Below are positions 57,701 through 64,000 of a stretch of 64,000 bases of DNA, piece by piece. The DNA is from Roseomonas populi (lineage in GTDB: Bacteria > Pseudomonadota > Alphaproteobacteria > Acetobacterales > Acetobacteraceae), in contig NZ_JANJOU010000001.1 of NCBI RefSeq assembly GCF_024594815.1, positions 496,001-560,000 on the forward strand, given 5' to 3'. Position 1 is the first letter of the stretch; the number at the start of each line of letters is the position of its first letter. The notes under the pieces are model-generated. The model searched no databases. It saw only the letters and a program-made list of their open reading frames with translations, and was not told the origin of the DNA. Made by a program: the position numbers and the translations under genes.

Positions 57701-59098
57701 ATGCGGACGGTCGAGCAGATTCTCACCCTCATGGGGGGCGCAAGCGCCGCGGCGGCGCATTGCGGCGTGGGCACTGAGGCCATTCGGAAGTGGCGCCAGG
57801 CCCGGGCTATTCCGCCACGCCACTGGGCGTCCGTGCTGGCCGCCACCGGCCTCTCTCTTGCAGACCTTCCCCGCGCCGACACTAACCCGCCCCCCACCCC
57901 GGAGCCCGAGATGAGCCCTGCAGCCACCCCCGCCCCGGATGCCGATGCCGTGCCCGAGGGGGCAACGGCCTGCCTCGTGCTGGGCAATGGAAAGGTCATC
58001 TGGGGCCACGGCTTCGGCGCCACCGGCAAGCGGGTGGGCGAGGTGTGCTTCAACACGGGCATGACCGGCTACCAGGAGACGCTGACCGATCCCTCCTACG
58101 CCGGCCAGATCATCACCTTCACCTTTCCTCATATCGGCAATGTCGGCGCCAATGCCGAGGACACGGAGGCGACCACCGCCGCCGCCCTCGGCCTCGTGGT
58201 AAAGGCGGACATCACCGAGCCTTCCAACTACCGCGCCACGCGCGACCTGGATGATTGGCTGAAGAGCAACGGCCTGCCCGGCATCTCCGGCGTGGACACG
58301 CGTGCGCTCACCACCCTGATCCGCGATGCCGGCGCCCCGAACGGCCTGATCTGCCACTCCCCAGACGGTATCTTCGACCTGCCGGCGCTGCGGGCGGAGG
58401 CGGCGGGCTGGCCGGGGCTGGAGGGGATGGATCTGGCGAAGCAGGTCTCCTGCACCCAGTCCTATCACTGGGATGGCGGCCTCTGGGCCTGGGGCCAGGG
58501 CTACGCGACCCAGACGGCGCCGAAGCACAAGGTCGTCGCCGTGGATTACGGCGCCAAGCGCAACATCCTGCGCTGCCTGGCCGATGCCGGCTGCGACGTG
58601 ACCGTTGTGCCCGCCACCGCCACCGCGGAGGAGATCCTGCGGCACGGGCCGGACGGCGTGTTCCTCTCCAACGGCCCCGGGGACCCGGCGGCCACGGGCG
58701 AGTACGCGGTGCCGGCGATCCGGGGCGTGCTGGATGCGGGCAAGCCGGTCTTCGGCATCTGCCTGGGCCACCAGCTCCTGGCGCTGGCGCTGGGCGCGAA
58801 GACCTACAAGCTGGACCGCGGCCACCGGGGCGCGAACCAGCCCGTGAAGGACCTGGCCACCGGCAAAGTGGAGATCACCAGCCAGAACCACGGCTTCGCG
58901 GTGGACGACAAGTCGCTGCCGGAGGGCGTGAGGGTGACCCATGTCAGCCTCTTCGACGGCTCCAACGAGGGTATTTCCTGCGAGGGGCGCAACGCCTTCT
59001 CCGTGCAGTACCACCCGGAGGCCTCTCCGGGCCCGAGCGACAGCCACTACCTGTTCCACCGCTTCACCGACATGATCGAGCGGACGAAGGCGGGCTGA
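57701..59098 (+). CDS. carA: Carbamoyl-phosphate synthase small subunit with in-frame N-terminal HTH domain
   Basis: The glutaminase subunit that feeds ammonia to CarB for arginine and pyrimidine synthesis. The amidotransferase shows GICLGHQLLALA (nucleophile Cys354) and VQYHPEASPGP with the His-Glu pair; the N-terminal CarA domain shows GMTGYQETLTDPSYAGQIIT. From ATG 57701 the same frame first encodes a 57-residue HTH of YdaS/Cro type: VEQILTLMGGASAAAAHCGV, then TEAIRKWRQARAIPPRHW. A Pro-rich linker follows. A plain CarA of 395 residues could start at ATG 57911, which has GGAG upstream; the fused form is 465. There is no stop between them. Two palindromes precede the fused start. Confidence 0.88.
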   Translation: MRTVEQILTLMGGASAAAAHCGVGTEAIRKWRQARAIPPRHWASVLAATGLSLADLPRADTNPPPTPEPEMSPAATPAPDADAVPEGATACLVLGNGKVIWGHGFGATGKRVGEVCFNTGMTGYQETLTDPSYAGQIITFTFPHIGNVGANAEDTEATTAAALGLVVKADITEPSNYRATRDLDDWLKSNGLPGISGVDTRALTTLIRDAGAPNGLICHSPDGIFDLPALRAEAAGWPGLEGMDLAKQVSCTQSYHWDGGLWAWGQGYATQTAPKHKVVAVDYGAKRNILRCLADAGCDVTVVPATATAEEILRHGPDGVFLSNGPGDPAATGEYAVPAIRGVLDAGKPVFGICLGHQLLALALGAKTYKLDRGHRGANQPVKDLATGKVEITSQNHGFAVDDKSLPEGVRVTHVSLFDGSNEGISCEGRNAFSVQYHPEASPGPSDSHYLFHRFTDMIERTKAG

Positions 59099-59099
59099 C

Positions 59100-59732
59100 T
59101 TGCCGTCCCTCGCCTCCCTTCTCGCCTTCGCGGCGCTCTCGGTCGGGCTCGCGCTCACACCGGGGCCGAACCTGTTCTACCTGGTGTCGCGCACGCTGAC
59201 CCAGGGGACGCGGGCGGGGATGCTGTCGTTGATCGGGTGCCAGTTCGGCAGCCTCGTCATCATGCTCGGCGCGGCGCTGGGCGTGACGGCGGCGCTGCTG
59301 GCGGTGCCCTATGCCTACGATGCCATGCGGCTGGGCGGCGCGGCCTATCTTGGCTGGCTGGCGTGGCAGAGCCTGCGGCCAGGCGGTCAGGCCCTTTTTT
59401 CCCCGCGGCCCATCCCGCCGGAGGGCGGGCTGCGCCTTTTCACCCTCGGCTTCGCGACGGCCGCGCTGAACCCGAAGGTGGCGCTGTTCTACGTCGCCGT
59501 GCTGCCCGCCTTCATGGACCCGGCGCGCGGCAGCCTCTTCACGCAGGGCCTGATCCTCGGCGCGGTGCAGATCGCCATCTGCACGGTTTTCGATGCGCTG
59601 ATGGTGGGCGGTGCCGGCGGCGTGGCGCGCTTCCTCTCCACGCGCCCGGCCTGGCTGGCGGTGCAGCGCTGGGTTCTCGGCGGGGCGCTGGCCCTGCTGG
59701 CCGTGAAGCTGGCGACGGACCGCCGCGCATGA
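59100..59732 (+). CDS. LysE-family amino-acid exporter
   Basis: A 210-residue membrane protein with about six helices. ALTPGPNLFYLVSRTLTQGTRAG and GAAYLGWLAWQSLR are signatures of LysE/RhtB exporters of lysine, arginine, homoserine and related compounds. It starts at TTG 59100, one base after the carA stop. Position between carA and carB may link arginine or overflow export to carbamoyl phosphate supply, but this is only inference. Confidence 0.9.
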   Translation: MPSLASLLAFAALSVGLALTPGPNLFYLVSRTLTQGTRAGMLSLIGCQFGSLVIMLGAALGVTAALLAVPYAYDAMRLGGAAYLGWLAWQSLRPGGQALFSPRPIPPEGGLRLFTLGFATAALNPKVALFYVAVLPAFMDPARGSLFTQGLILGAVQIAICTVFDALMVGGAGGVARFLSTRPAWLAVQRWVLGGALALLAVKLATDRRA

Positions 59733-59977
59733 TCCGCCTGCTGATCCTGGCGCTGCCCCTCTCCCTGCTGGCCTGGTGGGCGCTGGTCCGCGTCGGCCAG
59801 CCGCGGGACAGGGCCTGGCTGGGTGGGATCGCCATCTCCTTCGTCGCGCTCGGCGGGATCGTGTTCTTCGCGGATGCCGACCGGCAGGGCGGCCGCGCCC
59901 TGGCCGCCGCGCTCTGGGCGGGGGTGCACGCGGTGCTGTTCCTGATCGGCAAGCCATTCCTGGGGAGGGCGCGATGA
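59729..59977 (+). CDS. Small membrane protein, two to three helices
   Basis: An 82-residue hydrophobic protein (MIRLLILALPLSLLAWWAL, then WLGGIAISFVALGGIVFF and ALWAGVHAVLFLIG). It overlaps the LysE stop by four bases (ATGA) and the next start likewise. It has no recognised domain. Coupling suggests it works with, or at least is made alongside, the transporter. Confidence 0.75.
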   Translation: MIRLLILALPLSLLAWWALVRVGQPRDRAWLGGIAISFVALGGIVFFADADRQGGRALAAALWAGVHAVLFLIGKPFLGRAR

Positions 59978-60360
59978 CGCCGCAGCTCGTTGCCGGCGCC
60001 GTTGCCATGATCGGCGTGCTGGCGCTGATCCTGAACCTGACGATCGTGCAGGCGATCTACCTTTTCGCCCTCTCCTACGTCCTTTTCGCCGCGGGGGCCG
60101 CGGCCACCACGCTGCTGATCCGCTGGGCCATCAAGCTCTTCCTCACGCCGGCCCTGCGGGTGACCGCGGCCCTGATCGGTTCCCTGGCCCTGCACGGGCT
60201 GGCCTGGTGGGACGGCTGGAATCCACTCGCCGGGCTCGCGCCCGATGCCGGTCCGGCCGCCGTGGCCGGCACCCTGCTCATCGCCCATGCGCCGGTGGCG
60301 ATCCTGCTGCTGCGCAACCTCCCTGACGCGGCCCCGCCCGCCGTCCCGCCCTCTCGCTGA
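59974..60360 (+). CDS. Small membrane protein, about four helices
   Basis: A 128-residue hydrophobic protein starting [20 protein letters not shown], with further helices at [20 protein letters not shown] and [19 protein letters not shown]. It is coupled to the preceding gene by an ATGA overlap and lies 11 bases before carB. No family recognised. Confidence 0.75.
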   Translation: MTPQLVAGAVAMIGVLALILNLTIVQAIYLFALSYVLFAAGAAATTLLIRWAIKLFLTPALRVTAALIGSLALHGLAWWDGWNPLAGLAPDAGPAAVAGTLLIAHAPVAILLLRNLPDAAPPAVPPSR

Positions 60361-60371
60361 ACGGAACGCCC

Positions 60372-63620
<3,249 letters not shown>

Positions 63621-63647
63621 GGGGTCCTTCGGGATCCTACCCTCTCC

Positions 63648-63682
63648 GGGGCGGGACCGGCCGAAAGGCCGGCACCCGCCCC
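63648..63682 (+). terminator. Stem-loop after carB
   Basis: GGGGCGGG and CCCGCCCC form an outer 8-base stem, with an inner CCGGCC/GGCCGG stem closed by a GAAA tetraloop. It begins 28 bases after the carB stop. It probably terminates or stabilises the carB transcript; there is no strong T-run. Confidence 0.6.
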
Positions 63683-63748
63683 AAGCGTTTCAGCCGCCGC
63701 GTTCCCCGCCCGCCGATCGGCGACGGGGGCGCGGCGGCCGCATCTAGG

Positions 63749-63783
63749 CCGGCCCGGCGCCCCGTGAAGGGGCGCGGGGCCGG
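63749..63783 (+). promoter_or_regulatory. Long stem-loop in the greA leader
   Basis: CCGGCCC and GGGCCGG (outer) plus GCGCCCC and GGGGCGC (inner) form a 14-pair stem with one G-G mismatch and a five-base loop GTGAA. It ends 38 bases before the greA ATG, so it could be a leader attenuator or a second terminator. Confidence 0.55.
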
Positions 63784-63821
63784 ATTCGTGAGACGACCGC
63801 CAGTTCGGGGGAAACCCGCCC

Positions 63822-64000
63822 ATGCAGAAGTTCCCGATGACCGCCGAGGGCCTCGCCCGTCTCGAGGAAGAGCTGCGCGTCCTGCGCGCCGAGGAGCGCC
63901 CGGCCGTGATCCGCGCCATCGCGGAGGCTCGCGCCCATGGCGACCTCTCGGAGAACGCCGAGTACCACGCGGCGCGCGAGAAGCAGTCCTTCATCGAGGG
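63822..64000 (+). CDS. greA: Transcription elongation factor GreA, 3' part outside window
   Basis: The first 59 residues are present. [21 protein letters not shown] and [31 protein letters not shown] form the N-terminal coiled coil with its acidic tip, which enters the RNA polymerase channel to rescue backtracked complexes. The gene runs off the right edge. greA next to carB is common in alphaproteobacteria. Confidence 0.95.
   Translation, partial: MQKFPMTAEGLARLEEELRVLRAEERPAVIRAIAEARAHGDLSENAEYHAAREKQSFIE

Overview
The window is a very high-G+C bacterial chromosome segment. Its gene content and order point to an alphaproteobacterium of the Rhodospirillales, most likely Acetobacteraceae close to Roseomonas. 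The clues are an atpHAGDC operon without F0 genes, divergent yqeY and carA with dnaG-rpoD nearby, and proB, proA, nadD, rsfS, rlmH, gpmI, envC-like, ctpA, a divergent polysaccharide deacetylase and rppH strung along one strand. The taxonomic call is an inference from gene content; no rRNA is present. Nearly all protein-coding space is used, often with 1-4 base stop/start overlaps.

Layout. 1-2.1 kb: a cut-off DegT-type sugar aminotransferase and a glycosyltransferase-like gene. 2.2-5.0 kb: a translationally coupled trio of type III polyketide synthase, methyltransferase and FAD reductase. 5.1-9.5 kb: a plasmid RepA-like protein with an extra C-terminal domain, an HU protein with a histone-H1-like tail, and NAD synthetase. 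9.7-28 kb (+ strand): an MFS pump, then the proline, NAD, ribosome-silencing and envelope genes, interrupted by small accessory genes. 28-31 kb: a GH10 lipoprotein coupled to a di-iron ferritin-like protein, and a secreted esterase. 31-36 kb: ATP synthase F1 operon. 36-41 kb: two small hydrophilic proteins, priA, a transaldolase-like gene and a PhzF homologue. 41-46 kb: a pyrK-pyrD-amidohydrolase-pyrE operon with a divergent LysR regulator. 46-52 kb: DUF484, xerC, GNAT, rpoD, dnaG. 52-57 kb: five exported or lipoprotein genes forming an envelope cluster between dnaG and yqeY. 57-64 kb: yqeY, carA, LysE and two tiny membrane proteins, carB, and the start of greA.

Most notable points: (i) CarA is in frame with an N-terminal helix-turn-helix domain, and two near-identical palindromes sit just upstream, suggesting DNA-binding control built into pyrimidine/arginine synthesis; (ii) a compact five-gene cluster (COG3014-like, YcfL-like, LpoB-like, a Tat-exported protein and a CsgG-like protein) in which every product carries an export signal; (iii) a RsfS protein with a long Lys/Ala/Pro-rich N-terminus and a long Asp/Glu tail; (iv) a RepA-like initiator domain joined by a charged repeat linker to a DUF4160-like domain in a chromosomal setting; (v) a class 1B-type dihydroorotate dehydrogenase operon that includes a hydantoinase/carbamoylase-family hydrolase. 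All functions are assigned by reading translated sequence and motifs; no database search was run.
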